A stretch of 64,000 bases of DNA from Ananas comosus (GCF_001540865.1 NC_033636.1:5814050-5878049), one strand, 5' to 3'. Positions 33,823-44,650 are shown, counted from the stretch's first letter. Translations and numbers: made by a program. The notes: generated from the letters alone by a model not told the origin.

Positions 33823-35300
33823 TACCAAAAGGCTTTCTGCAGACCTTTCCTCCTAAACATGGTTCACAAGCAGGTAGGCTAAGCTTAGCGAGTGACCCCA
33901 ACAGGCCTTCTCTAGCTAATCAAGCCATTCTTTCTTGTCCAATGTGACCCAATCTCGCATGCCATTTGATAGAATCAAACATAATATCAGAAGAAACTAA
34001 TAAAGCAGAATTATTGTTATTATTAATAAAATCCAAGTCCAAATCTAAGACAAAGAAATCATTCTTTAAACAACCATTACCATAAAAGTCCTTACCCAAA
34101 TAAATAGCTAACTGAGTATCCGTAAATTGTAAAGAAAAACCTAATCTAACTAACGCTAAAACTGACAATAGATTACATCGGATGTCCGGTGCATACAGCA
34201 TATCATGTAATATCAAATAACGACCATTGCGCAATCTAAGTTGGTATGCGCCAATTCCAAGGACTTCTTCCTCAGTGCCGTTTCCCATCATGACATAATG
34301 GCTGCCAGTAGATACCCGACGATAATCCACATATCCTGTTCGATCTCTCGTTACATGCTTTGTTGCTCATATGTCTACAATCCAATCAGAGAGAGCGTGA
34401 GCAACAAAAACATGCGAATATACATAAATAAAAGAGTCAGGATTGGGATTTACCTTCTTTGGCTCAGTGCAATCACGAGCGAAGTGTCCCATGTTTCCGC
34501 AGTTATAGCATTTCACTTTATTTAAGTTTTTCTTTCCGCGCCTGCCTTTGCGGCGCTTCTCAATTCTGCCCTCATTTGGCACGCGGTCCCCAGTCTTTGC
34601 ATATTTATTTTCTCCATTTTGGCGCTTGTGCTTAGGCTACTTGCCTCTGCACCGTCCTCCGTGGGCAACGAGTGCATTAGTACGGTTCGCCTCTCTGCGC
34701 TCCGCTTCCAACTCAAGATGTCGAGCTATATCGTTGAAGGTCTTAATACCTTCATTATGAGTCAGCACAACCTTGATTTGATCCCAAAATGAATCTGGTA
34801 ATGACCTTATAACTGACTGAACCTGTTGTTCATCAGTGAGCTCGCAACCGGCTGCTTTAAGTTCTCTTATCATAGCAGACATCACCCTTTAAGTGCTCTG
34901 CCGTAGAATGCTTCGGGTCCAGCATATATTGATTGAATTTGAGATTCAAGGCACAAAGTCTTGTGGTCGACATGCCTCCATATTTAACTTTGAGCTGCTT
35001 CCACATATTTTTAGCATTCTCATAATTCGCAAATTCTTTGATCAAATCATCGTGCATACAGCTCAACATTGTATAGCATGCACTACGATCTTTCTCAAGC
35101 CACTCGTTATAGACTTGCAAATCGCGACGATGCTGAGCCGTCGTGCCTTCTTCAGGCCGAACCATACTGTTGGTTAAATGGCTAAGTATCCCTTTCTCAT
35201 TTAGGAGATATTGAATTTTTCTATACTACATGTCATAATTTGTTCCATCAAGCCTATCTTGATTTAACGAATCTGCGATGGAAAAATTTTTGAAAGCCAT
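33823..35300 (-). pseudogene. Copia gag, protease and pre-integrase region (copy 2)
   Basis: On the minus strand the frame starts with an ATG at 35298-35300 (MAFKNFSIADSLN). It continues through gag sequence (LQVYNEWLEKDRSACYTML, EFANYENAKNMWKQLK, ELTDEQQVQSVIRSLPDSFW), the CCHC zinc knuckle CYNCGNMGHFARDC, a damaged protease site (WIVDI-stop-ATKHVT where D-S-G-A-T is expected) and the pre-integrase segment ending near WHARLGHIGQERMA. Several frame changes and stops show that it is dead. Confidence 0.85.
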
Positions 35301-35582
35301 TTATCACTACAATAATGCACATAATTTTAAATTAGGCACAAATATCCACAATATTATTCTCAATCCAATTTGACAATAAAATTTCTTACTGCATCTTCAA
35401 ATCGAAAATTTCGCCTTTGAAAAAGACTAATAATCATCTAATCCAATGCAGATTAAAATAATATATCAAATTAATCAAGAATAAATCCACGTCACAAATA
35501 AAATATAGTATGCAATTTGTGAAGCAATCATAACTTATATGAGATAGCAAGAAACAATATATATAATTCAGTGGCGTACAAT

Positions 35583-35830
35583 ATATATGGAAGTAACATT
35601 GATTCTAGTGGTTAGATGAAGTAAGCCGAAAGTTAAAGTTGAGGGTTCAAATCAGCCAGGGCACGCGTGGGCTCTGCAAGTCTGTGCAGGGCCATTCCGG
35701 AGAAGCCTTGGGCCTAAACAGCCGTACCCGCGGGCAGGCTCTTACACAGCTGCGCCATTGAGCCATTAATAATTGGGCGGGCCACCCAAGGCCGACGATG
35801 AGCTTGCATGCAATCAACTCAATCCGAGGC
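35583..35830 (+). mobile_element. Candidate SINE of a second type in the copia leader
   Basis: A-box-like CTAGTGGTTAGATG (about 35604) and B-box-like GGGTTCAAATC (35643-35653) are 40 bases apart, as in tRNA genes. The body then reads CAGGGCCATTCCGGAGAAGC and GCCGTACCCGCGGGC. It sits between the copia primer site and gag start. The 3' end is not defined. Confidence 0.45.
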
Positions 35831-35907
35831 TTATTATATTTTTAACAATTTAAAAATATATATTTGATGTTAAAAAACGAATCATCGAGCGAAAACAAAT
35901 ACTTTAA

Positions 35908-36050
35908 GGCTCTGATACTACTGTTGGATAAAATAATTAAATATTCAAATAAATAGTTCGCAAAAATCACACAGATTTTTGAATACCTCTTTTGTTGCTG
36001 AATGTATTACGATTACCAGGTTCGAATCTCGTCTTGTTTTACGAACTCGT
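35908..36050 (-). promoter_or_regulatory. Copia primer-binding site and partial 5' LTR (copy 2)
   Basis: On the minus strand, TAGTATCAGAGCC (35908-35920) matches the initiator tRNA-Met primer site. It directly follows an LTR end ..TATCCAACA (the + strand begins TGTTGGATAAAATAATT at 35922). The LTR extends rightwards but loses definition near a SINE fragment at about 36055-36148. No matching 3' LTR was found. Confidence 0.6.
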
Positions 36051-36252
36051 CTTGTCTTTAGTGCTAAGTTTTTCACTACTTGATACTCGAGATTTCAAGT
36101 TCAAATTTTAATTGATTTACATTTTTAGCTAAATTTATTTCTAAAAAATCGTGCAACGCTCTTTAGAATTAATGCAAGGTGTACAACAGTCACATGCATC
36201 AAGTAGTGGAAACGGAAAAAAAATAATTGTGAAGTTGCTGGAAATTAAATTT

Positions 36253-37300
36253 GGGACGAACCCACGCACCTTGCGAAGGCAAAGCTTAATTACGAACTTA
36301 ACAATTAAGTTGACAAGGCCAGCCACTTTATAATCACGCTAGTAGCAGCGTATGAAGATGCGCCGGAAAAATGCAGGAGCCAAGTGGCCGAAGTACTGGA
36401 ATAGTTTTTATTTTTGAGAAAAAAGTAGCACGCTACCCGCTTCATTCATTCAGAATGGGACGAACCCACGCACCTTGCGAAGGTGAACCTTACGAACTCA
36501 ACAATTAAGCTGACAAGGCCAGCCACTACTGACGGATTATAATCACGCCCGTAGCAACGGATAAAGATGCGCCGGAAAAATGCAGGAGCCAAGTGGCCGA
36601 AATACTGGAATAGATTTTATTTTTGAGAAAAAACTAGCACGCTGCCCGCTTTATTCATTCAGAATGGGACGAACCCATGCACCTTGCGAAGGCGAAGCTT
36701 ACGAACTCAACAATTAAGCTGACAAGGCCAGCCACTACTGACGGATTATAATCATGTCCGTAGCAGCGGATGAAGATACGCCGGAAAAATGCAGGAGCCA
36801 AGTGGCCGAAGTATTGGAATAGCTTTTATTTTTGAGAAAAAAGTAGCACGCTACCCGCTTCATTCATTCAGAATGGGACGAACCCATGCACCTTGCGAAG
36901 GCGAAGCTTACGAACTCAACAATTAAGCTGACAAGGCCCGCCACTACTGACGGATTATAATCACGTCCGTAGCAGCGAATGAAGATGCGTCGGAAAAATG
37001 CCGCAGCCAAGTGGCCGAAGTATTAGAATAGTTTTTTTATTTTTGAGTAAAAAATAGCACGCTATCCGCTTCATTCATTCAGAATGGGGCGAACCCATGC
37101 ACCTTGCTAAGACGAAGCTTACGAACTCAACAATTAAGCTTGCAAGGCCAGCCACTACTGACGGATTATAATCACGTCCGTAGCAACGGATGAAGATGCG
37201 CCGAAAAAATGCAGGAGCCAAGTGGCCGAAGTACTGAAATAGTTTTTTCTTTTTTTGGAGAAAAAAATAGCATGCTACCCGCTTCTTTCATTCAGAAATT
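36253..37300 (-). repeat. Tandem array of ~207-bp SINE-like units, 5 units (block 1)
   Basis: Units start near 36253, 36457, 36666, 36875 and 37086. Read on the minus strand, each unit has an A-box-like CAGCTTAATTGTTGAG, a B-box-like GGGTTCGTCCC, then GAATGAATGAAGCGGGTAGC, GTGCTACTTTTTTCTC and an A-rich stretch. The order and the GAAGCGGGTAGCGTGCTAC tail match the dispersed SINEs (for example 42122, 46338). Short minus-strand frames of 69-70 codons recur only because the unit recurs. Confidence 0.75.
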
Positions 37301-37757
37301 TAATTAATTAAGCTACATGAGTGAGGCATCAGGACCTCAAGGACGGCGGAAGAGAGAAACAGATATTTAAGAATTAAAATTAATCTACAGTTTAAAATCA
37401 CTCTACTGGCAACAGGGTCTCAGAACTGATCAGAGATTCCCCCGCTTAGTCGTTAGCTGTTTGATCTTATGGATTCCACGAAGTGGGTCAATAGTTGCTT
37501 TGGAATCGAGGTTAAAATCTTCACTAGACTTTGCAATTAAATGTCCTTACAGCTAGCTGCTCCGGCCAGAATGTGGCACCACATACATATTTGCTGGGCA
37601 TGTCATGCATGTTAGTCATGATAGGCCTAATTAAGTTTCCTCCCTTCCAGATTTATTAGCCAAATTTGACACGTCAAATGTACTCGCTGAGGGGTCCGTC
37701 GCCGATTAATAAATGTACTCTCACTGAGGCCCCGAACAAGGGACAAAAATTCTATGG
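37301..37757. repeat. Unique flank of the array, duplicated at 39846-40300
   Basis: The sequence from AATTTAATTAATTAAGCTAC to ACAAAAATTCTATGG appears identical to 39846-40303. It stops at the N at 37758, exactly where the other copy continues into a 38-bp palindrome. Confidence 0.8.
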
Positions 37758-37758
37758 N

Positions 37759-39845
37759 CGAACCCACGCACCTTGCGAAGGCAAAGCTTAATTACGAACT
37801 TAACAATTAAGTTGACAAGGCCAGCCACTTTATAATCACGCTAGTAGCAGCGTATGAAGATGCGCCGGAAAAATGCAGGAGCCAAGTGGCCGAAGTACTG
37901 GAATAGTTTTTATTTTTGAGAAAAAAGTAGCACGCTACCCGCTTCATTCATTCAGAATGGGACGAACCCACGCACCTTGCGAAGGTGAACCTTACGAACT
38001 CAACAATTAAGCTGACAAGGCCAGCCACTACTGACGGATTATAATCACGCCCGTAGCAACGGATAAAGATGCGCCGGAAAAATGCAGGAGCCAAGTGGCC
38101 GAAATACTGGAATAGATTTTATTTTTGAGAAAAAACTAGCACGCTGCCCGCTTTATTCATTCAGAATGGGACGAACCCATGCACCTTGCGAAGGCGAAGC
38201 TTACGAACTCAACAATTAAGCTGACAAGGCCAGCCACTACTGACGGATTATAATCACGCCCGTAGCAACGGATAAAGATGCGCCGGAAAAATGCAGGAGC
38301 CAAGTGGCCGAAATACTGGAATAGATTTTATTTTTGAGAAAAAACTAGCACGCTGCCCGCTTTATTCATTCAGAATGGGACGAACCCATGCACCTTGCGA
38401 AGGCGAAGCTTACGAACTCAACAATTAAGCTGACAAGGCCAGCCACTACTGACGGATTATAATCATGTCCGTAGCAGCGGATGAAGATACGCCGGAAAAA
38501 TGCAGGAGCCAAGTGGCCGAAGTATTGGAATAGCTTTTATTTTTGAGAAAAAAGTAGCACGCTACCCGCTTCATTCATTCAGAATGGGACGAACCCATGC
38601 ACCTTGCGAAGGCGAAGCTTACGAACTCAACAATTAGGCTGACAAGGCCAGCCACTACTGACGGATTATAATCACGTCCGTAGCAGCGGATGAAGATGCG
38701 CCAAAAAAATGCAGGAGCCAAGTGGCCGAACTGGAATAGTTTTTAATTTTTTAGAAAAAAGTAGCACGCTACCCGCTTTATTCATTCAGAATAGGACGAA
38801 CCCATGCACCTTGCGAAGGCGAAGCTTACGAACTCAACAATTAAGCTGACAAGGCAACCCACTACTGACGGATTATAATCACGTCCGTAGCAGCGAATGA
38901 AGATGCGCCGGAAAAATACAGGAGCCAAGTGGCCGAAGTATTGGAATAGTTTTTTATTTTTGAGAAAAAAGTAGCACGCTACCCGCTTCATTCAATCAGA
39001 ATGGGACGAACCCATGCACCTTGCGAAGGCGAAGCTTACGAACTCAACAGTTAAGCTGACAAGGCCAACCACTACTGACGGATTATAATCACGTCTGTAG
39101 CAGCGGATGAAGATGCGCCGGAAAAATGCAGGAGCCAAGTGGCCAAAGTACTGGAATAGTTTTTTATTTTTGAGAAAAAAGTAGCACGCTACTCGCTTCA
39201 TTCATCAGAGTGGGACGAACCCATGCACCTTGCGAAGGCGAAGCTTACGTACTCAACAATTAAGCTGACAAGGGCAGCCACTACTGACGTATTATAATCA
39301 CACCCGTAGCAACGGATGAAGATGCGCCGGAAAAATGCCGGAGCCAAGTGGCCAAAGTACTGGAATAGTTTTTTATTTTTGAGAAAAAAGTAGCACGCTA
39401 CCCGCTTCATTCATTCAGAATGGGACGAACCCATGCACCTTGCGAAGGCGAAGCTTACGAACTCAACAATTAAGCTGACAAGGCCCGCCACTACTGACGG
39501 ATTATAATCACGTCCGTAGCAGCGAATGAAGATGCGTCGGAAAAATGCCGCAGCCAAGTGGCCGAAGTATTAGAATAGTTTTTTTATTTTTGAGTAAAAA
39601 ATAGCACGCTATCCGCTTCATTCATTCAGAATGGGGCGAACCCATGCACCTTGCTAAGACGAAGCTTACGAACTCAACAATTAAGCTTGCAAGGCCAGCC
39701 ACTACTGACGGATTATAATCACGTCCGTAGCAACGGATGAAGATGCGCCGAAAAAATGCAGGAGCCAAGTGGCCGAAGTACTGAAATAGTTTTTTCTTTT
39801 TTTGGAGAAAAAAATAGCATGCTACCCGCTTCTTTCATTCAGAAA
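37759..39845 (-). repeat. Tandem array of ~207-bp SINE-like units, 10 units (block 2)
   Basis: Units start near 37759, 37959, 38168, 38377, 38586, 38793, 39003, 39212, 39422 and 39633. The first two and the last two units equal those of block 1. Block 1 looks like block 2 with five internal units missing. The unit's SINE-like features are as in block 1. Confidence 0.8.
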
Positions 39846-40286
39846 TTTAATTAATTAAGCTACATGAGTGAGGCATCAGGACCTCAAGGACGGCGGAAGA
39901 GAGAAACAGATATTTAAGAATTAAAATTAATCTACAGTTTAAAATCACTCTACTGGCAACAGGGTCTCAGAACTGATCAGAGATTCCCCCGCTTAGTCGT
40001 TAGCTGTTTGATCTTATGGATTCCACGAAGTGGGTCAATAGTTGCTTTGGAATCGAGGTTAAAATCTTCACTAGACTTTGCAATTAAATGTCCTTACAGC
40101 TAGCTGCTCCGGCCAGAATGTGGCACCACATACATATTTGCTGGGCATGTCATGCATGTTAGTCATGATAGGCCTAATTAAGTTTCCTCCCTTCCAGATT
40201 TATTAGCCAAATTTGACACGTCAAATGTACTCGCTGAGGGGTCCGTCGCCGATTAATAAATGTACTCTCACTGAGGCCCCGAACAA

Positions 40287-40923
40287 GGGACAAAAATTCT
40301 ATGGGCAGCGTGCCCAAACTAATTAGTTTGGGCACGCTGCCGGATGGGCGCCGCATGGCACAGGTGCCACGCGGCGCCCATCCACCACTGCTCTCCCAGT
40401 AATGGCGGAGAGACTGGAACTTTGCTAGGGTGGCACCTGTGCATCTATACCAGGTCACTATAATTATAGAATTTTAAATTTTTAGTTTTAAATTATAATT
40501 TTATTAAAATTTATTTATTTTTTTTTACTAGTTATACATGTGTAGCACTAAAATTTAAATTCTATTTGTTTTGAAAAAAAATTAAGGAATAATTAAAAAT
40601 TAATCCATGCATTCCAGTGAAACAAAATAAAGTTATTTTAAAATTTTAATTTCTAAATCGATAATCATAATTATAGACCAGTTATGTTTAAATAAACCAT
40701 ATATGAACATATTAAGTTACAATTTTTAAAAAATTTAAAATTACAATATGGGTGCACCTGGTATCAGGATGCCACAGGTCAGCCAGAAAGTTCGCAGTGC
40801 TCTCCCATTACTGGGAGAGCATGGTGGATGGTGCGCCGCAGTGGACTGTGCCATGCGGCGCCATGCCGCCAGCGTGCCCAAACTAATAGTGTTGGGCACC
40901 GCTGCCCATAGAGATTTTGTCCC
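40287..40923. mobile_element. 637-bp long-TIR element with GC-rich arms
   Basis: Ends GGGACAAAAATTCTATGGGC and GCCCATAGAGATTTTGTCCC are inverted copies, continued by about 150 bp of GC-rich complementarity (GCGTGCCCAAACTAAT, GGCGCCGCATGGCAC, CTCTCCCAGTAATGG). The core is AT-rich. The left arm carries its own 38-bp perfect palindrome (40304-40341). No ORF of interest is seen. A clear target duplication was not found. Confidence 0.75.
40304..40341. repeat. 38-bp perfect palindrome
   Basis: GGCAGCGTGCCCAAACTAA is followed immediately by its exact reverse complement. It lies at the left terminus of the long-TIR element. The duplicated copy of this region (ending 37757) breaks off just at the start of this palindrome. 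Confidence 0.9.
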
Positions 40924-42121
40924 GACAAGACCTTTGTATAGTTAATTCGTAAAATGTATTCACAAATTATTAAAAATTTAAATTAAATGTTCGTTTACAA
41001 ATTTTTTATAAAAAAAGAAAATTATTCGTGAGTTTTTGAGCCAGTCGAATAATTCGCGAATTATTTCTAAATTATCGAAAATCTAAATAAAAAAACTTAT
41101 AATTTTTATGTTTAAATATAGATTATCTTATATTTTATATTTTATATCGAATCCGATTTTTATGCCAAATTTTTCAACAAATTTAAAAATTAAAAAACAA
41201 ATTTTATACGGATTATATTTATACCAAATTTTTGCCGAATTCGAATTAACTAACTATGGATGAGACCACTGTTATAGTTTGAGAGCGCCTGTGTAGATGA
41301 GGTGGATCAATTTGAGTAAACCATTGGAAAGAGGAGTTTGGGTGGGCTCTAAAAATAATAGTGTTGCATATATTTTGTTACCCATAAGGAATGCTTCGTC
41401 ACCTCCAATGCCTCAATTAGTTGGAGGAACAACTGATAATATGTTATATAAGTTAGCATATAGAGGGGAATAAAGAAAAGATAAAAGTTCAAGCCCATTA
41501 ATTAGCCGGATTTACAAGGAGCGTAGAGGAGGTTAATCTATTCTTTACTTCGTCTAACGTAAAATATATTTATACTATATGTAAAAGCACATATATCTAT
41601 ACTATATATAAAAGTATGTATTTTAAATTCCGATCCGTTGACAGATTTATTTTAAAAATAAAAATATAAGGATAAGAATAAGAACGGTTGAGAATGAATA
41701 TGTAAGGATAAGAATAAAAACATATATAAAGATAATAATAGAAACCGTTGGGAATAAATATATAAGGATAAGAATAGAAATCGTTGAAATGAATAGATAA
41801 TGAATGGATACGTAATAAACAAATTTTAATTTAATTTTTTCTTTAAAAGATAACCGGTGAGCATATAAAAAAATTATTTTTCTAATTAAATTTATATTTC
41901 TTGAAAAGTGTGATATATTAATTTTTAACAGATTTCGGATTCAATCCGATCCGTACCGCGGGGAGCTCCGCCCACCGCACCCCCAATTTCGAGGCACATC
42001 TAATTACCGTTGTCTAATAACCAATATTAGAGATGTTGCTAATTGATATCAGAACACTTTGCAGAACGGAATTCTAGCTAGTAACCGATATTATAGAGTT
42101 TACTCTTTTTTTTCTTTTCTG
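40924..42121. other. AT-rich intergenic, no gene; degenerate short repeats at about 41660-41800
   Basis: The segment 41660-41800 contains several imperfect copies of AAGGATAAGAATAGAAACGG-like units. The remainder has no coding signal I can support. Confidence 0.4.
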
Positions 42122-42273
42122 TTTTTTGAGAGAGAGATAGATAGCACGCTATCCACTTCGTTTATTTTATTTAGAAATAAATTTGACTAGAAATGTGAAT
42201 CAACTAGAATTCGAACTTAGGTATCGGATACCAACCACCAAATTCTTTGCCACTTGCTCTAGGGACGGTCGGT
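42122..42273 (-). mobile_element. tRNA-derived SINE (copy d) upstream of the isomerase gene
   Basis: Minus strand: ACCGACCGTCCCTAGAGCAA, GTGGCAAAG, B-box-like AAGTTCGAATTC, TAGTTGATTCACATTTC, AAATTTATTTCTAAATAAAA, CGAAGTGGATAGCGTGCTAT, CTATCTCTCTCTCAAAAAAC. This is the most complete copy in the window and defines the order used for the others. It lies about 340 bp upstream of the ATG at 42615, antisense to that gene. Confidence 0.75.
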
Positions 42274-42528
42274 ATAGAGTTTACTAATTGATATATCGGA
42301 GGTAGTTTATGGATACCACGTGCCTGTGCACACCAAATATTACGTAAAATAAGGCCGAACATTTTTATCATCTCTACATATATAATGTAAGAGAAATTAA
42401 ATGCGATGTATATATACAAAATCTGATAAAATTCAATATAATTTTAGTGAAGTTTTAGGCCGCACATGCGCGCATGGTGGGTAAGTTGTGCGCGCGGTTC
42501 GAGAACTAGAGTAGTATAATTCAGGAGC

Positions 42529-42540
42529 CTATAAATAGAG
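42529..42540 (+). promoter_or_regulatory. TATA box of the isomerase-like gene
   Basis: CTATAAATAGAG, a textbook plant TATA element, lies 75-86 bases before the ATG at 42615. It predicts transcription start near 42560-42570 and a leader of about 50 bases. Confidence 0.8.
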
Positions 42541-42614
42541 GCAGCCTCTCGGAGCACTCTCCACCCATCTATCTACTACGTACGTACCTTCTGATATATT
42601 ATAGAGAGGCAGAT

Positions 42615-43322
42615 ATGTCGCTAGCTGGCTTGAGATCCGTGAGTTCGGAGGACTCGGTGAGCTATGAGACTATCGAGACACGCGACGGCAAATTCGCCTT
42701 GCTGACCCTGAAGCCAACGAACAGCCATCACCTCTTCACAAAGGAGCTCATCGAAAAGTACAGCACACGACTCCAGCAGGCCGTCAACGACAAAGTTAAA
42801 GGCCTTATAACCACCCACGACGGTGAGTGGTTCTCCGGCGGCTTCGACTACCACTCGGCCCCCGAGGAAGAGTTGGTGGTGGAGTTCCGGAAGCTGATTG
42901 CTCAATTCCTCGATCTGCAGTTCCCGACGGCGGCCTACGTGTCGGGCTTCGCCTACGGGGCAGGATTCACGCTGGCGCTTTTACACGACTACTTAGTGCT
43001 GTCGAATGACAATGTTAGTTTGCGCCAGGACGAGCTGGCTAATGGGCATGAGTTGCCGCCGCATGCCGCGGCGCTGGTGAGGGACAAGTTCCAGCTGCTG
43101 GCCTCGCTGGAGCTGCTGGTGTCGACCAAGTACGTCACACCCCCGCAGTTCGCGCCCATAGCCGAGTACGTGAAACCGTACGTAGGGTGGACTGTAGACG
43201 AGGTGGTGGAGAAGCTGCTGCGGCCATTGGTTGACCTCGACGGCAGCAACTATAGTGGCGTGCGGAAGATCCTGCTGTTCCGCGTGTATCAGCTCGTGAA
43301 ACTAGAACCGGCTCGCGGCTAG
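42615..43322 (+). CDS. Enoyl-CoA delta isomerase-like protein (crotonase family)
   Basis: Single exon, 235 aa. Crotonase-fold features are visible: GKFALLTLKPTNSHHLFTKE near the N-terminus, the oxyanion-hole type segment GEWFSGGFDYHSA (about residues 70-82), PTAAYVSGFAYGAGFTLAL (about 105-123) forming the second part of the active site, HDYLVLS, then the RQDELANGHELPPHAAALVR region where plant isomerases carry the catalytic Glu. Plant enoyl-CoA delta isomerases (ECI, ~240 aa) shift 3-enoyl-CoA to 2-trans-enoyl-CoA in peroxisomal oxidation of unsaturated fatty acids. Here the C-terminus is EPARG, with no PTS1 tripeptide such as SKL or PKL, so peroxisomal import is uncertain. The first in-frame ATG follows a leader with a good TATA box. 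High third-position GC and lack of introns agree with a real gene. Other crotonase members are possible, and the divergence suggests a specialised paralogue. Confidence 0.85.
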   Translation: MSLAGLRSVSSEDSVSYETIETRDGKFALLTLKPTNSHHLFTKELIEKYSTRLQQAVNDKVKGLITTHDGEWFSGGFDYHSAPEEELVVEFRKLIAQFLDLQFPTAAYVSGFAYGAGFTLALLHDYLVLSNDNVSLRQDELANGHELPPHAAALVRDKFQLLASLELLVSTKYVTPPQFAPIAEYVKPYVGWTVDEVVEKLLRPLVDLDGSNYSGVRKILLFRVYQLVKLEPARG

Positions 43323-43494
43323 CGAGTTTGAGAGCCTGCATGCGTGGCTCAAATTTTACATGCATGCAATATGTATGTTCTCGCCCCCCGCGTGCATGGA
43401 TTGCATAATGCGTACCACTACTGTTAGCTTCGAGTCCAAGTCTGAGTCTGAGTCCGAGTCCCAGTGAGTTTACTCTGCTTGTTTTTGCCTTTCA

Positions 43495-43500
43495 AATAAA
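43495..43500 (+). terminator. Poly(A) signal of the isomerase-like gene
   Basis: AATAAA lies 173 bases after the stop codon, following a (GAGTCT/GAGTCC) simple repeat in the 3' UTR. Spacing is normal for a plant gene. Confidence 0.55.
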
Positions 43501-44412
43501 ATGGGGGGGCCGGGGCGATGTCGGTCGAGTGAGTCTCTGTCCTAAGTCATTTACTATATTGGAATGTAATTCTATCTATCTATGTACTGGTAAGAAATTG
43601 TGCTTCTGCATCTCTTATTTATTTACGATTGTTTGGATTGGTCTTCAAGAGCATATATATTTAGATTACCCGAGCTTAATTTCTCGCTGTGAATGGAACT
43701 TAGGAGCATTAATATATGTAGCTCCACTGAGTTCCTCTAAGGTCGCAAAAAAAAAATCCTTGAATTTAAAAATTTCGTCACCAAACTAGAACTTTTTACA
43801 AATTTCTCATTACAAATGCCACAATCCCCAGAGAAAACACAAAGCGATATGGATTGGGCCTGGTCCATCGAACCATTAATTTTGAATCGTGGCACCGGTT
43901 GGCCTGGTCCGATCGATTACCATAGATATATAGATCACTCGTTAGTTCTTTCCTGGCTCAAGGTCGAAAAGATGTAAAGCTAATTGTTTGGAGCCATATA
44001 TAGATGGACTTGGGGCTCAAGGACAACCAACAAATCAAATATGTACAACAACAACAAAAACAAAATAAAACAAAACAAAACAAAATGGTGCGCACGTTTT
44101 TTTCTACTTCAAAGGGGATGCACAAAGAATAATATTAATTATAAAGAGAATATTGCGAGAAAACTGAGGGATTAATACATTGTTTTCAATCGAAGGTTAA
44201 AACACTGAATTTTCAAACTGATATAAAATGTGCTCTGAACTGCGTACCATTCATAAGAGCACCGTACCGGAGGTGCGATCTAAACTTTGATGACATGATG
44301 AATAAATCCAGCTAGCTAGATTTACTGGCGTAGTAATTTCCTTTGTTACACAGTGAATATGGACGCTTTAATTAGCGAGCATTATATACATCCTGGGGGT
44401 GAAGTCGGAGGC
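43501..44412. other. Intergenic, nothing recognised
   Basis: AT-rich sequence with short frames only. There is an A-rich (AACAAAACAAAA) stretch near 44050-44090. I see no gene or clear repeat. Confidence 0.4.
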
Positions 44413-44650
44413 TATGACACCCTAATAGTCCCACATCGAATAGTTATGCCTAAATGTGGGAATATATAAGCTTGATTGGGCTAGACATAATAACTGGGAT
44501 TAAATATTTTAGGCCGGTGGTTTGAGCCCAACTAGTTATTATTACTAGCGGGTCGTGTCGTTACATTTAGTACGGATCGTTACATTTAGTATTAGAGCCA
44601 GTTCACCAGCCGGAAGTGTGAGATGAGTCTTGGCTGAGCCAGGGTCAAAA
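44413..44650 (+). mobile_element. TRIM-like retrotransposon remnant, plus strand
   Basis: The LTR-like block 44413-44565 matches the LTR of the TRIM at 21623 (GACACCCTAATAGTCCCACA, ATAATAACTGGG, TTATTATTACTAGCGGGTCG, end CGTTACA). It is followed by TTTAGTATTAGAGCC, a damaged tRNA-iMet primer site, and internal GTTCACCAGCCGGAAGTGTG. CGTTACATTTAGTA is duplicated near the LTR end. No second LTR is present in the right place, so it is a fragment. Confidence 0.65.

Noticed and set aside
36141..39410. Recurring 60-70-codon minus-strand frames (MKRVACYFFLKNKK...) as a small-protein family
   Set aside because: They arise because the same ~207-bp non-coding unit is repeated. The frame crosses the SINE-like tail and poly(A), and has no homology I recognise.
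36253..39845. CRISPR-like regular repeat
   Set aside because: Units are ~207 bp and repeated whole, with no short repeat/unique spacer pattern, and the genome is eukaryotic.
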